Positions 1 through 7,726 of a stretch of DNA of 47,863 bases are shown here, in pieces. A program made the position numbers and the translations under genes. Below the pieces are notes generated by a model that saw only the letters and a program-made list of their open reading frames with translations, was not told where the DNA came from and ran no database searches. Source of the stretch: Paracoccus cavernae (GTDB taxonomy: Bacteria > Pseudomonadota > Alphaproteobacteria > Rhodobacterales > Rhodobacteraceae); assembly GCA_030410095.1 (NCBI GenBank), contig JAUFRC010000005.1, positions 1-47,863 of the forward strand, given 5' to 3'. Positions within the stretch are counted from its first letter, which is position 1, and every line of letters starts with the position of its first letter.

Positions 1-164
1 TCGCGAAAGCGCCATCAGCGAGCAGCGCCGCCCCCGCCAGCCGCAGCATCGGAGCAAAGGAAACCGACAGGATCAGCACGGCCAGCAGCGCCAGCACGAT
101 CCCTTCGGAGGATATTCGGAAAAGGGGCGCGCGCGGCGCCTCTGCTTTGCGGGGTCGAGGGCAT
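1..164 (-). CDS. ABC transporter permease, N-terminus only (cut by window edge)
   Basis: Minus-strand reading after the substrate-binding gene gives a short hydrophilic start (ATG at 164) and then, after a one-base frame change near 130-145, a hydrophobic segment containing GIVLALLAVLILSVSFAP, a typical first membrane helix of an ABC permease. The gene follows the ATPase and binding-protein genes in the same direction, so it is inferred to be the inner-membrane channel of the same iron(III)-type importer. Only about 54 codons are in the window, so the family cannot be fixed from this part alone. Confidence 0.55.
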
Positions 165-170
165 ATCCGC

Positions 171-1138
171 TTAGCCGCCGAAGATTTCGGTGAATTTGGC
201 GCGGGCCTCGGTATCCTCGGCGACGGCGCGGTCGGCATCGAGCGCCATCAGCTTGATATCGGCCAGCGCGGGCATCCCCTCGGGCGAGGCAATCTTGGGA
301 TCGACCGGCATATAGCCCTGTTCGGCGGCAAGCTTCTGGCCGTCCTCCGACAGAACGAAGCTGACGAAAGCCTGTGCTGCCTCGACCTGATCGGTGCCCG
401 CAACGATCGCTACCGGCTCGGTAAAGAAGGTGGCACCTTCGGTCGGATAGACGAATTCGACCGGCGAGCCCGCCTTTTGGCGCGCAGCACATCGGCGTCG
501 ATATTGACGCCATATTTCATCTGGCCACCCGCGACGGCCTTCAGGACGGGGCCATTGCCGCCCTCGGGCACGACCCCCAGCACGTTCAGCCGCTCGTAAT
601 AGGCCCAGCCTTGCGTCGCGTCCTGCAAGAGCGAGTGCATATGGACCAGTGCAGCCCCCGAGTAAAGCGGGCTTGGGGCCACAATCTGGCCCGCATTGGC
701 ATCTTGGAACAGGTCAGCCCAGCCGGTAACGGGCGTGGCGACCTGGGTGTTGTAAACGATCCCGGTCGAAGAAATCTTGGTGCCGAAGAAGGTCTTGTCG
801 GCGTCATACATCAGCGGGTCGATCCCCTCGAGCGGGGCCTCGGGCCAAGCCAGCAGCAGCTTTTGCTGCTTCAGCGTGCCGAGGTTGATGCTGTCGGCAA
901 CCAGCAGCACATCGGCCTTGATGCCGCCAGCCTGCTGCTCGGCTGCCAGAATATTCATCAGCTGCGAAGTGCCGTTGCGCATCCATTCGACGGTGATGTC
1001 GGGATGTTTGGCCATGAAAGCATCGACAGTCTGCTGCGCGATCTCTGGGGATTGCGAGGTGTAAAGCGTCAGCGTGGTCTGCGCGGAAACCGCAGTCGCG
1101 GACAGCATCAGGGCAAGGGCGGTGGCAGTCAGGCGCAT
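171..1138 (-). CDS. Iron(III)-type ABC transporter periplasmic substrate-binding protein (frameshifted)
   Basis: Starts MRLTATALALMLSATAVSAQ, a clear Sec signal peptide with AxA cleavage site. The mature part (TLTLYTSQSPEIAQQTVDAF...) resembles FbpA/AfuA-type and related extracellular solute-binding proteins of family 1. The frame is lost near 485, where a run of four A (GCC AAA AGG) would read through as KKAGSPVEFVYPTEG if it had five. The new frame then continues the same protein (EFVYPTEGATFF, LSEDGQKLAAEQGYMPV) to TAA at 171-173. So one base is probably missing, giving about 322 aa, a normal length. It lies between the ATPase and permease genes. Iron as substrate is inferred from family resemblance only; thiamine or polyamine-type ligands are possible. 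Confidence 0.75.
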
Positions 1139-2298
1139 TGGAATTGCTCCGTAAGATGCGGGAGAAGGTAGAATTCGGTGCCGCGCCGAAGGCAGAGGGG
1201 GCGGGCGCAGAGATGCCAAAGGAAGGGGTGCCGGACAGCGGAATGGCCCAGAGGTCGCGAAACGCCAGATCAAGGCGCGCGCCGGGCTCGGGCGCGGCAG
1301 CGCTATCGGGCAGCACCACCGGCACGCGAAGCGAGGGGGCGGCCTCGGGGCGCAGCTCATAGGACCAGCTGCCGCCGCGATAGGTACGCGCAGTGACGCG
1401 GGCGGGGATCGAGACCTCGCCCGGATGGGCAGGCTGGATATCGGCGGGATGGGTCGAGGCCATGGCCAGCGGCCGCGAGACCTCGCCGCCATGGCAGCGC
1501 AGCCGGACGCGCGCGCCAAGCAGATCGGCGGTCGCAAACCCATTTCCGATGGGGCGCAGGTTCTCGACAGGCAGCAAAAGCCCATCACCGATGAAGCTTG
1601 CCACGGTGGCATCGGCAGGCTCGCGATAAAGCTCTCGGGGGCTGGCGCATTGCAGGAGGCGCCCCGGTCCATCACCGCGATACGGTCGGCCATCGCCATC
1701 GCCTCGGATTGGTCATGGGTGACATAGACCAGCGTCGCGCCGCTTTCGCGGTGGAAGCGGCGAAACTCGTCCTCCATGGTGGCGCGCAGATGCACATCGA
1801 GATTGGCCAAAGGCTCATCAAGCAGCACCAGATCCGATCCAGCGGCGGCAGCGCGCCAGAGCAACCCGCTGGCGCTGCCCACCGACAGATCCGCCGGGCG
1901 ACGGGCAGCAAAGGCCGTCAGATTGACGGTACCCAGCGCACGCGCCACGCGGGCCTCACGCTCGGCGCCCGGCAGGCGTGCCACTTTCAGCGCGTAACCG
2001 ACATTCTCGGCCACCGACATATGCGGCCAGAGCGCGTAATTCTGAAACACGATACCGATGCCGCGCCGCTCGGGCGGGACCATGACCTTGCCGCCTGCAA
2101 CCAGCCGGTCGCCCAGGGTGATGGTGCCCTCATCGGGGCGATCAAATCCCGCAACCAGCCGCAAAGCGTGGTCTTGCCACAGCCCGAGGGCCCAAGCACG
2201 GCCACGAACTCTCCCGCCGCAATCTCGAGGTCGATGCCGGTGAGAACCTTGGTCTCGCCATAGCTTCTGCCGATGTTAGACAGCCGCAAACCCGTCAT
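1139..2298 (-). CDS. ABC transporter ATPase, FbpC/PotA-like (frameshifted)
   Basis: Start MTGLRLSNIGRSYGETKVL at 2298. Walker A GPSGCGKTT is followed at once by a frame change near 2165-2170. The second frame holds GIVFQNYALWPHMSVAENV (Q-loop region), Walker B LVLLDEPLANLD and the H-loop (VYVTHDQSEAMAMADR). The ABC signature reads LSVGSASG in that frame; one extra G would give LSGGQRQRVALAR, and a compensating change follows within about 40 bases. A third change near 1640 leads into a TOBE-like C-terminal half (GDGLLLPVENLRP, LRPEAAPSLRVPV). The stop is not clear and may lie just before the binding-protein start at 1138. The protein energises the importer; about 350-380 aa is normal for this family. 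Confidence 0.72.
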
Positions 2299-2444
2299 GC
2301 CGCGATGTCCCTTTCCAGTCATTCCGGCGCGACCGATACAGCAGCCGCATGACAGAAGGTGGCTGTTTAGCGAAACATTCGTGAAGCTGGGTGGGGGTAG
2401 TGTAGGGGACGAAGCCGCAGCTTTGGTTTATGCGTGCCTCAAGA

Positions 2445-3490
2445 CTCTGTTGCACAAATCGGGTGATGGCCGAGGCTCGCCCTTCCCCGGACGGACTTAT
2501 CCGACAGCTTCCGTGACGGGTATGCCGAGCGCGATGTAACCGTTCAGGACAGCGATACGGACCTGGAGTTCGGCGACCTGGCGATCGAAGTCCCGCGCCA
2601 TGAGGCGCTGACCCAGCAGTTTCACACAATGCATCTTTGTTTCGACGCGGCTTCGGCGGTGATATCCGCTCCATCGTCGCCAGAGGGCGCGCCCCAGATA
2701 TTTCGCGGCGCGAAGGGCTTCGTTTCGGGCCATGGCTCCGGCTGTGACAGCCTTCCAAGGCTTCGCGTTCTTGCGGAGCGGGATGACGGCATGAGCGCCG
2801 CGATCAGCAATCGCATCGTGGCATTTGCGAGTGTCGTAGGCGCCGTCTGCCGTGACGCTGCCGATCTCCTGGTCCTCCGGGATTTGACTGAGAAGATCGG
2901 GCAGAACGGGCGCATCACCAATGTGGCTCCCAGTGACCTCGACAGCTCTGACCTCCAATGTTTGCTCGTCGATCCCGAGATGAATCTTGCGCCAGACACG
3001 CCGCTTCGGGCCACCGTGCTTGCGCGCATGCCACTCGCCTTCGCCCTCGACCTTGATACCGGTGCTGTCTATCAGCAGGTGCAACGGCCCTTTGGAACCA
3101 CGATACGGGATGTTCACGGCGAGGGTCTTCTGTCGGCGGGACAGCGTGCTGAAATCCGGCACTGCCCAGTTCAGGCCGACCAGCCGCAGCAAGCTCTCGA
3201 CGAACCCGGTCGTCTGCCTGAGCGCCATGCCGAACAACACCTTCATCGACAGGCAAGTCTGGATAGCGGCATCGCTATAACTCTGCTGGCGGCCACGCCC
3301 GCCTGATGGTGCGGCATCCCAGATCATCTCGGGGTCAAACCAGATCGTCAGCGAGCCGCGGCGCTTGAGCGCTTCGTTATAGCCTGGCCAGTTCCTGGTC
3401 TTGTAGCTCGGGGGCGTGGGTCTGCTCATGAACCACAGCTACCACACTGGATTCACAATATGAATCCATCACCCGATTTGTGCAACAGAG
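2445..3490 (-). mobile_element. IS5-family insertion sequence, intact-looking copy
   Basis: Ends are perfect inverted repeats of about 24 bp: CTCTGTTGCACAAATCGGGT at 2445 onward and its complement ending at 3490. One uninterrupted transposase gene fills the element. The right end lies inside an ArdC-like gene whose 5' part is missing from the left side, so the flanks no longer match a simple insertion. Confidence 0.85.
2497..3429 (-). CDS. IS5-family transposase
   Basis: 310 aa without frame change, starting MSRPTPPSYKTRNWPGYN. The N-terminal DUF4096-like region is followed by a DDE nuclease domain. The first Asp is in LLIDSTGIKVEGEGEW, the second in SVTADGAYDTRKCHD, and the Glu is in YHRRSRVETKM. 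It acts on the terminal repeats of the surrounding element. This is the only full-length IS5 transposase in the window with no frame change, so it is the best candidate for an active one. Confidence 0.92.
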   Translation of the reverse strand: MSRPTPPSYKTRNWPGYNEALKRRGSLTIWFDPEMIWDAAPSGGRGRQQSYSDAAIQTCLSMKVLFGMALRQTTGFVESLLRLVGLNWAVPDFSTLSRRQKTLAVNIPYRGSKGPLHLLIDSTGIKVEGEGEWHARKHGGPKRRVWRKIHLGIDEQTLEVRAVEVTGSHIGDAPVLPDLLSQIPEDQEIGSVTADGAYDTRKCHDAIADRGAHAVIPLRKNAKPWKAVTAGAMARNEALRAAKYLGRALWRRWSGYHRRSRVETKMHCVKLLGQRLMARDFDRQVAELQVRIAVLNGYIALGIPVTEAVG

Positions 3491-3808
3491 CCGCGCGGCG
3501 GCTGCTTTTCGACCCTCGCTCACGAGGCAACGCACGCGACGGGGCACTCATCGCGCCTTGATCGGTTCACCCGCTTTGCGGACCGCAAAGCTCTTGCGTT
3601 CGAGGAACTGGTCGCTGAATTGGGGAACGCTTTTCTATGTGCTCGTCTTGGCCTTGTCCCTGACTTCGACCAATCGGCCGCATACTTGCAAAGCTGGCTG
3701 CGCGCCCTCGCCGACGACAAGCGCCTGATTTTCAGGGCAGCGTCGGAAGCACAAAAGGCGGCCGATTTCCTGTTTGCCACGGCCACCGAGGAAAGGGCCG
3801 CAGCATGA
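3491..3808 (+). pseudogene. ArdC-like antirestriction / zincin metallopeptidase, 5' truncated
   Basis: Reading from the IS end in one open frame gives FSTLAHEATHATGHSSRLDR, containing the HExxH-type zinc motif (HEATH). It continues with ALAFEELVAELGNAFLC, SAAYLQSWLRALADDKR and AAQKAADFL. This is the typical order of the C-terminal zincin domain of ArdC-like plasmid antirestriction proteins (ssDNA-binding N-terminus plus zincin domain). The N-terminal two thirds are gone, removed at the IS5 boundary at 3490, so the remnant is presumably not expressed. ArdC-like genes are common on mobilizable plasmids, which fits the surrounding rep, par and mob genes. Confidence 0.8.
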
Positions 3809-3982
3809 GCGGCCCCCTCCCTGCCCCGGCTGACTTGCCGCAAATGCGGCAAGTCTAACCCTGCCGTCTACTTTGCGCCCGTCAGCGTGGACGGCATCGG
3901 CACCTGTATCTGTTTCGTTTGCCCCGAGGCGCGCGGCTGGCTCGATCGGGCGGGCGATCTCAAAGAGGGCGTATGTCTATGA
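3805..3982 (+). CDS. Small cysteine-rich (zinc-ribbon-like) protein next to ardC remnant
   Basis: ATG at 3805 overlaps the ArdC stop (ATGA). After a C-run around 3812-3822 the frame changes to one encoding LTCRKCGKSNPAVYFAPVSV and GTCICFVCPEARGWLDRAGD, ending at TGA 3980-3982. Two CxxC/CxC pairs suggest a structural zinc site. About 58 aa. The position right after an ArdC-like gene, with overlapping start and stop, suggests they were co-translated. Function unknown; one base is probably missing in the C-run. Confidence 0.55.
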
Positions 3983-4452
3983 GTGGTGATCAAGAAGAAC
4001 TGTTTCCCGATACACCTGCGCATGACTCGGAGGGGACCGTCTGGTGGGCCGGAAATTGGCAATGCCGCAATTGGCATGGCTATTTGCAGCATCGCGAAGG
4101 CGGACAAGGAAACTGGTGTTTCCTTGTCCACTCTTTCGGCGGTGATCCCGAGGCTGATGGAACGGCATGGATTCACAAGATAGCCGGAAAAGAAGAAGTG
4201 CCGATTGATGGAAGTAGCCGACTTTTGGTCCGTGGCCGTCTATACGGCCGTGAGCATTGGCACCATCAAAGGCCGCTGCCCCGTGAAAACCGGGGCAACG
4301 GCGCGATCATAGGAAAGTACGGCTGGGGTGACCACTCACGCTGGTCTGTCTGCGTCAGACCAGCGCGGGGGTCCGGGCCTTCGGCCCAAGCCGCAAGGCG
4401 GCACATGGTGCCGCGAAGTACAGGTCCCAATACCTATGTTTTTTCGCGCTAA
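3973..4452 (+). CDS. Hypothetical protein, Trp/His-rich
   Basis: ATG at 3973 overlaps the end of the small cysteine-rich gene. The first ~95 residues (SGDQEELFPDTPAHDSEG, TVWWAGNWQCRNWHGYLQH, GNWCFLVHSFGGDPEADGTA) look like a real, non-random polypeptide. The last ~45 codons are translated from a series of hairpins (4339-4402) and look like non-coding sequence, so the true stop may lie earlier behind a frame change. No family recognised. Confidence 0.4.
   Translation: MSMSGDQEELFPDTPAHDSEGTVWWAGNWQCRNWHGYLQHREGGQGNWCFLVHSFGGDPEADGTAWIHKIAGKEEVPIDGSSRLLVRGRLYGREHWHHQRPLPRENRGNGAIIGKYGWGDHSRWSVCVRPARGSGPSAQAARRHMVPRSTGPNTYVFSR
4339..4402. repeat. Three consecutive short hairpins
   Basis: CGCTGGTCTG / CAGACCAGCG (4339-4348 with 4356-4365, loop 7), GGGCC-TTC-GGCCC (4375-4387) and GCCGC-AAG-GCGGC (4390-4402) follow one another with almost no spacing. 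No U-tract follows the last one directly; an AT-rich stretch starts at about 4437. Confidence 0.6.
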
Positions 4453-4490
4453 AAATTTACCAATTTCCCACTCGGACAATTCGCCAATTT

Positions 4491-4815
4491 TCAGAGATCG
4501 ATATCCTTCACCAGCTTGGCGATATGGTCCTCGAGATAGTCCTGCATCGACACGCCCTTCTTGAGCAGCCAGATCTTGAACTTGGCATGCGTCACGGGAT
4601 CGAGGCCGAAGCTCGGGCGTGCCTCGGTCGCTGTGCGGGCCTTGGGTGGCCTGCCGCGCCGTACGGGCCTCTCGACCGGCGCAGCGGCTGGCTTGGCTCG
4701 CTGCGCTTCACGGGGCTGGTTCAGCCGCCCCGCGCTGCTCCACGCCTTTGATCGGCTCCGGCGGCGCGCTGGCGTCAACCATGCCGTCGAATGAGAACCC
4801 GCCCTTCTTAGCCAT
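4491..4815 (-). CDS. Small helical partition partner downstream of parA (frameshifted)
   Basis: ATG at 4815 lies inside the last codons of parA (8-bp overlap ATGGCTAA), so translation is probably coupled. The first frame reads MAKKGGFSFDGMVDASAPPE; a one-base change near 4722 leads to a basic Pro/Ala/Arg linker (PVRRGRPPKART). A C-terminal helical segment follows (SFGLDPVTHAKFKIWLLKKG, VSMQDYLEDHIAKLVKDIDL). The size (about 107 aa), the basic linker and the terminal helix pair resemble ribbon-helix-helix type centromere-binding partners of ParA ATPases. That role is inferred from position and shape. Confidence 0.6.
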
Positions 4816-5419
4816 TGAGCAGCCCCTTCACATAGTCCCACAACTCGCGCGCCTCGCCGGCTGCCTTCGGGTCGCTGGCCTCGGTCACGCCCTGCCCTGT
4901 CGCGGCGGTCTCGGCATAGATCACGCGCATGGCGGCATTGACAGGCGCGAGCTTGCCGTATTGCGCCAGAACCCGCGCCGCCTCGTCCGTTACCTTGGCC
5001 CGCGGCGTTGGGACAGCAGGAACGCGAAGTCGGATCCGGCCTCGCGCGCAGCGCAGGGTCGCCCCAACGGCGCGCAGGTCGTGAGGCGACGGACGCACGG
5101 GGATCAGTACCAGATCGGCCTCGGCCATGACGGTCGTGAGCCATTCAGGCGCGGCCGGCGGCGTGTCGATCACCAGAATGTCGAAATGCTTCGCCAATGC
5201 GGGGAGTGCTGCCTTGACCTGTTCGGGCGCCGGATCGGTGTCGGGCATCTGCGGCCACTCGGCGTCCCGCGCCTCCCACCAGCCGCGCAGGCTGCGCTGC
5301 GGGTCGAGATCGACCATCGCCACGCGAAGCCCGTCCTGGCTCGCGGCAACGGCCATATTCATTGCGGTGGTGGTCTTACCGGCCCCGCCCTTCTGTGATG
5401 CGACGACGACCGTTTTCAT
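4808..5419 (-). CDS. parA: ParA-family plasmid partition ATPase
   Basis: 203 aa starting MKTVVVASQKGGAGKTTTAM: deviant Walker A KGGAGKTT at residues 10-17, Walker B-like DILVIDTPPAAPEW, and LVLIPVRPSPHDLRAVG. It drives plasmid segregation together with a centromere-binding partner, here the overlapping downstream gene. Between about 5000 and 5050 the peptide GRIRLRVPAVPTPRAKVT looks wrong. A neighbouring frame reads SDFAFLLSQRR, the expected strand, so a pair of compensating one-base changes is likely. Upstream (5449-5620) lie three near-palindromes that may serve as operator or centromere. Confidence 0.88.
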   Translation of the reverse strand: MKTVVVASQKGGAGKTTTAMNMAVAASQDGLRVAMVDLDPQRSLRGWWEARDAEWPQMPDTDPAPEQVKAALPALAKHFDILVIDTPPAAPEWLTTVMAEADLVLIPVRPSPHDLRAVGATLRCARGRIRLRVPAVPTPRAKVTDEAARVLAQYGKLAPVNAAMRVIYAETAATGQGVTEASDPKAAGEARELWDYVKGLLNG

Positions 5420-5448
5420 TCTTCAATTTCCCCATTTCCCGCGCTGTG

Positions 5449-5620
5449 AATTTCCAGAGTGGAAAATCCGGCGCTCTGGCAAGTTGTAAATTTCCCGAGT
5501 TCTAAATTCCCCGAGCCATAGCGCACCAAATTTTCAGCTTCCGCAATTTTCCACTCTGGAAATTTACTAGGCTCCAGAGCGGCAAATTCACCGCTCATCG
5601 AATTTTCCACTCTGGAAATT
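5449..5620. repeat. Candidate partition site / operator: three TTTCCA-N3-TGGAAA near-palindromes
   Basis: TTTCCAGAGTGGAAA at 5451-5465 and TTTCCACTCTGGAAA at 5548-5562 and 5604-5618. The three-base centre (GAG or CTC) shows that the first copy is inverted relative to the other two. Degenerate pieces (AATTTCCC, CTCCAGAGC) lie between them. The cluster fills the gap between the rep stop and the parA start, a usual place for a parS-like centromere that also represses the par operon. Confidence 0.65.
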
Positions 5621-5685
5621 GTCCGCTCTGCAATTGCGATTGCCTGCACCTGCTGCCCCGCTGTAACTGTGCTTATCTGCACGAT

Positions 5686-6523
5686 TTAATCTTCCTCGGT
5701 AACTTCCTCTGGGGCAGGGCCCGCGCACCTCGGCATAAGCCTTGCGCTGATCCTCAGGCCCCTTGAGCGCCCATGCGATTTTGATGGCTCCGACCTTGCG
5801 CCCGATCTTCACCGGCTCAAAAGCGGCGTGAAACTCTGCCAGCCTGTTCACCTCATCAAAGGCGGGCTTGATCGCGAACTTGAGCAGGTTGGAGTAGGTG
5901 GAGAGCTTACCAGGCTCAACGCCCAGCATGGAGCGGAACTGTTCGATCTCGAATGTCTCGGATCGGATGTAGGTTAGGCGCGCTCGCTTCGCGACGATCT
6001 CATAGAGCGCCAGAGCATATTTGCTCGAGACTGCATGGATCACGTCGAGCTGCAGCTTTGCGAAGATCTGGCTGTCGCGCAGAAGGTCAACGAGCAGGGG
6101 GTCGAATTCATAGGTCAGGTAGCCGCGGCTGTTCTTGCGATCGGCAATCGTGGTGCGGCCGAGTAGGGGGACCAGCTCGACGCGATCCGCAGACCTGATA
6201 GTGACAATGGTCCGCATCAGCGACTTGATAGCCGAGGTCAGGCGGTCATTGCCGGCATGTGAAAACTTGAGGTCTGCCAGCGGTATCGTGAAGCGCTGGT
6301 GCGGCACCGCCATGTCTGGGCCGTGGGCATTATGGAGCAGGAGGTTGTAGGCGCGCCGCGCGTTGAGCGTGAGCTTTTCGGCGCCATCCACCTCGACCAA
6401 CTCCGCAGGCTTGAGCATCTCGCCATCGTTCGGCCTCAACTCAAAGGTTGAAGCCGTAGTTTTGGGTCGATATCCATTCCAAGCCGTAGCTGTTCCATGG
6501 GAGCAATAACTACGGGTTTTCAT
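5686..6523 (-). CDS. rep: Plasmid replication initiator, Rep_3-like winged-helix protein (frameshift at C-terminus)
   Basis: Core contains MLKPAELVEVDGAEKLTLNA, RRAYNLLLHNAHG, LTSAIKSLMRTIVTI, GYLTYEFDPLLVDLLRD and ISSKYALALYE-like AVSSKYALALYEIVAKRAR, typical of iteron-binding RepA/RepB initiators with two winged-helix domains. ATG could be 6523 (MKTRSYCSHG) or 6418 (MLKPAELVE). The second avoids translating an iteron-like element at 6455-6469, and I cannot decide between them. Near 5725 a one-base change restores an acidic end (AGPAPEEVTEED) with TAA at 5686-5688; the uncorrected frame runs on into the par repeats. It is transcribed toward parA. The protein would open the origin at the iterons upstream. 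Confidence 0.78.
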
Positions 6524-6689
6524 TACCCCGTCAAATGAATCCGTAAACCCGTAGTTTTCGGGTCGAAGTGCGGGAAATTCAGGGATTGCGGCCTGACCGA
6601 CCCGATTTCTACGGGATAGCGACCCGATTCCTACGTTTTGAGGCAATATTTCGACCCGTTTCCTACGGGCTTCCGACCCAATAGCTACG
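6455..6689. repeat. Replication origin iterons
   Basis: Four direct copies of a 16-mer CGACCCgatttCTACG type: 6598-6613, 6620-6635, 6652-6667 and 6674-6689 (steps of 22, 32 and 22 bases). Two inverted copies lie at 6550-6565 (perfect 16-mer length) and 6455-6469 (one base shorter). A partial copy lies near 6508-6518 (ACTACGGGTTTT). The 22-base step is two helical turns. Inverted copies overlapping the rep start suggest autoregulation of rep by its own product. An AT-rich stretch follows at 6689-6760. Confidence 0.8.
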
Positions 6690-6864
6690 CTTTCGCTGTT
6701 TTAAACATTCAATATCAATATGTTGCTGGTGATGAAGTAGAAGAAAAAGAAGAAGAAGATTCCGGTGGGGGACATCCATGCCGTCACCTATTTGGTCAGC
6801 TATCGATAAAAGCCACTTTTCGCCTTGCAGTGACCAGAACGTAAAGCGAACATCTTAAGGTTGC

Positions 6865-7023
6865 ATGGAGGGCGGTAACGATGATCGAAGAGCTTTTGAG
6901 CAAGGGTTATGGGGTAGAATTGCTCTTGAACGCGGGCTTCCCATCGAAGCGGTCAGGGATATCGTTGCAGCATTGCGAGAGGAAGGCCGTTTGGCCGAGC
7001 TTATTCGAAAGGGCAGGGCGTAG
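6865..7023 (+). CDS. Small hypothetical protein (52 aa)
   Basis: ATG GAG GGC at 6865 to TAG 7021-7023. The product contains MEGGNDDRRAFEQGLWGRIA and then LERGLPIEAVRDIVAALREE, with a helix-turn-helix-like pattern (GLPIEAVRDIVAALREEGRL). No gap or frame change. It is divergent from rep, just beyond the iterons. The function cannot be assigned; a small DNA-binding copy-control role is only a guess from position. Confidence 0.45.
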   Translation: MEGGNDDRRAFEQGLWGRIALERGLPIEAVRDIVAALREEGRLAELIRKGRA

Positions 7024-7080
7024 AGCAACCCTCCGAGACGAAAAAAGACGGCCCCCAGCGTCAGCCGAGGGCGGAGAATA

Positions 7081-7249
7081 GAAAGCCATAGCTTTGGAAG
7101 CTGACCAGGGCGGCGCTGATGTTTTCGTCCACATTTCTGCGGTTGAACGCGCAGGCCTGACTGGTCTGGATGACAATCAGGCCATTTCCTATGAAGTCGA
7201 GACCGGCCGTAACGGAAGAAGCTCTGCCATCGACCTCAAGCTCATCTGA
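7081..7249 (+). pseudogene. Cold-shock protein remnant lacking the RNP1 motif
   Basis: The frame ending TGA at 7247-7249 gives KAIALEADQGGADVFVHISA, then VERAGLTGLDDNQAISYEVE and GRNGRSSAIDLKLI. This is the second half of a CspA-type OB-fold, including RNP2 (DVFVHIS). The first half with KGFGFI is absent: the frame is closed by TAG just upstream and no start is visible. A complete CspA-type gene lies at 35546. A Rho-independent terminator follows directly. Confidence 0.65.
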
Positions 7250-7261
7250 TCGTGATGTTTA

Positions 7262-7286
7262 GACCCGCTCAAAGCGGGTCTTTTCT
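7262..7286 (+). terminator. Rho-independent terminator
   Basis: GACCCGCT-CAA-AGCGGGTC (7262-7280) followed by TTTTCTTCTG. It stands 12 bases after the stop of the cold-shock remnant. Confidence 0.85.
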
Positions 7287-7289
7287 TCT

Positions 7290-7687
7290 GTATGGGCGAT
7301 CAGTCGGGTCGCGACCAGCCGCCAGCAGTGAGTAGATGGGGTCGATTCATAGTGGACTATATTCCACCTCGACTTCGTGCCGACCTTCATGACAACAGGA
7401 TTGTGAACTCGCCGAGGCAATTCAACTGCAATAGAAGCTCGACCGTCTGCAGCTGATCGAGCAGGGATCGGTCGTCCGAAGAGGTGGACCTTCAAGTGTC
7501 GGCGGTGCGACGTGGTACCTGCCTTCTCGTTTCTGGTTCGGCCGGATGGGTAGGGGAGCGCGATGGCGCCGAGAGAAAGCGGGAGGGAGGATGAGCGCTC
7601 CTATCGGAGTTTTGCTTTTGCCTCCCGCAAACGACCCCGAAAGGGCCGATCGTTACGTATGCCTCGCCGCCTGCCAAAGGCTTCGCC
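7290..7687. other. No recognisable gene
   Basis: Between the terminator and the IS3 left end I see only short open frames on either strand, none with a recognisable motif or ribosome-binding site. GC-rich, with basic-residue translations typical of shadow frames. Confidence 0.5.
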
Positions 7688-7726
7688 TGAACCGCGCCGA
7701 GTTTGCCGGAGGCTGATTTGTGTTAG

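Noticed and set aside
410..2164. A 584-codon continuous open frame joining the ABC ATPase and the binding protein
   Set aside because: It is a chance in-frame join: the middle ~170 codons are out of frame relative to the ATPase, and the signal peptide at 1138 marks a separate gene start.
5449..6689. A single large iteron region covering both repeat clusters
   Set aside because: The two clusters have unrelated consensus sequences (TTTCCA-N3-TGGAAA versus CGACCC...CTACG) and lie on opposite sides of rep.
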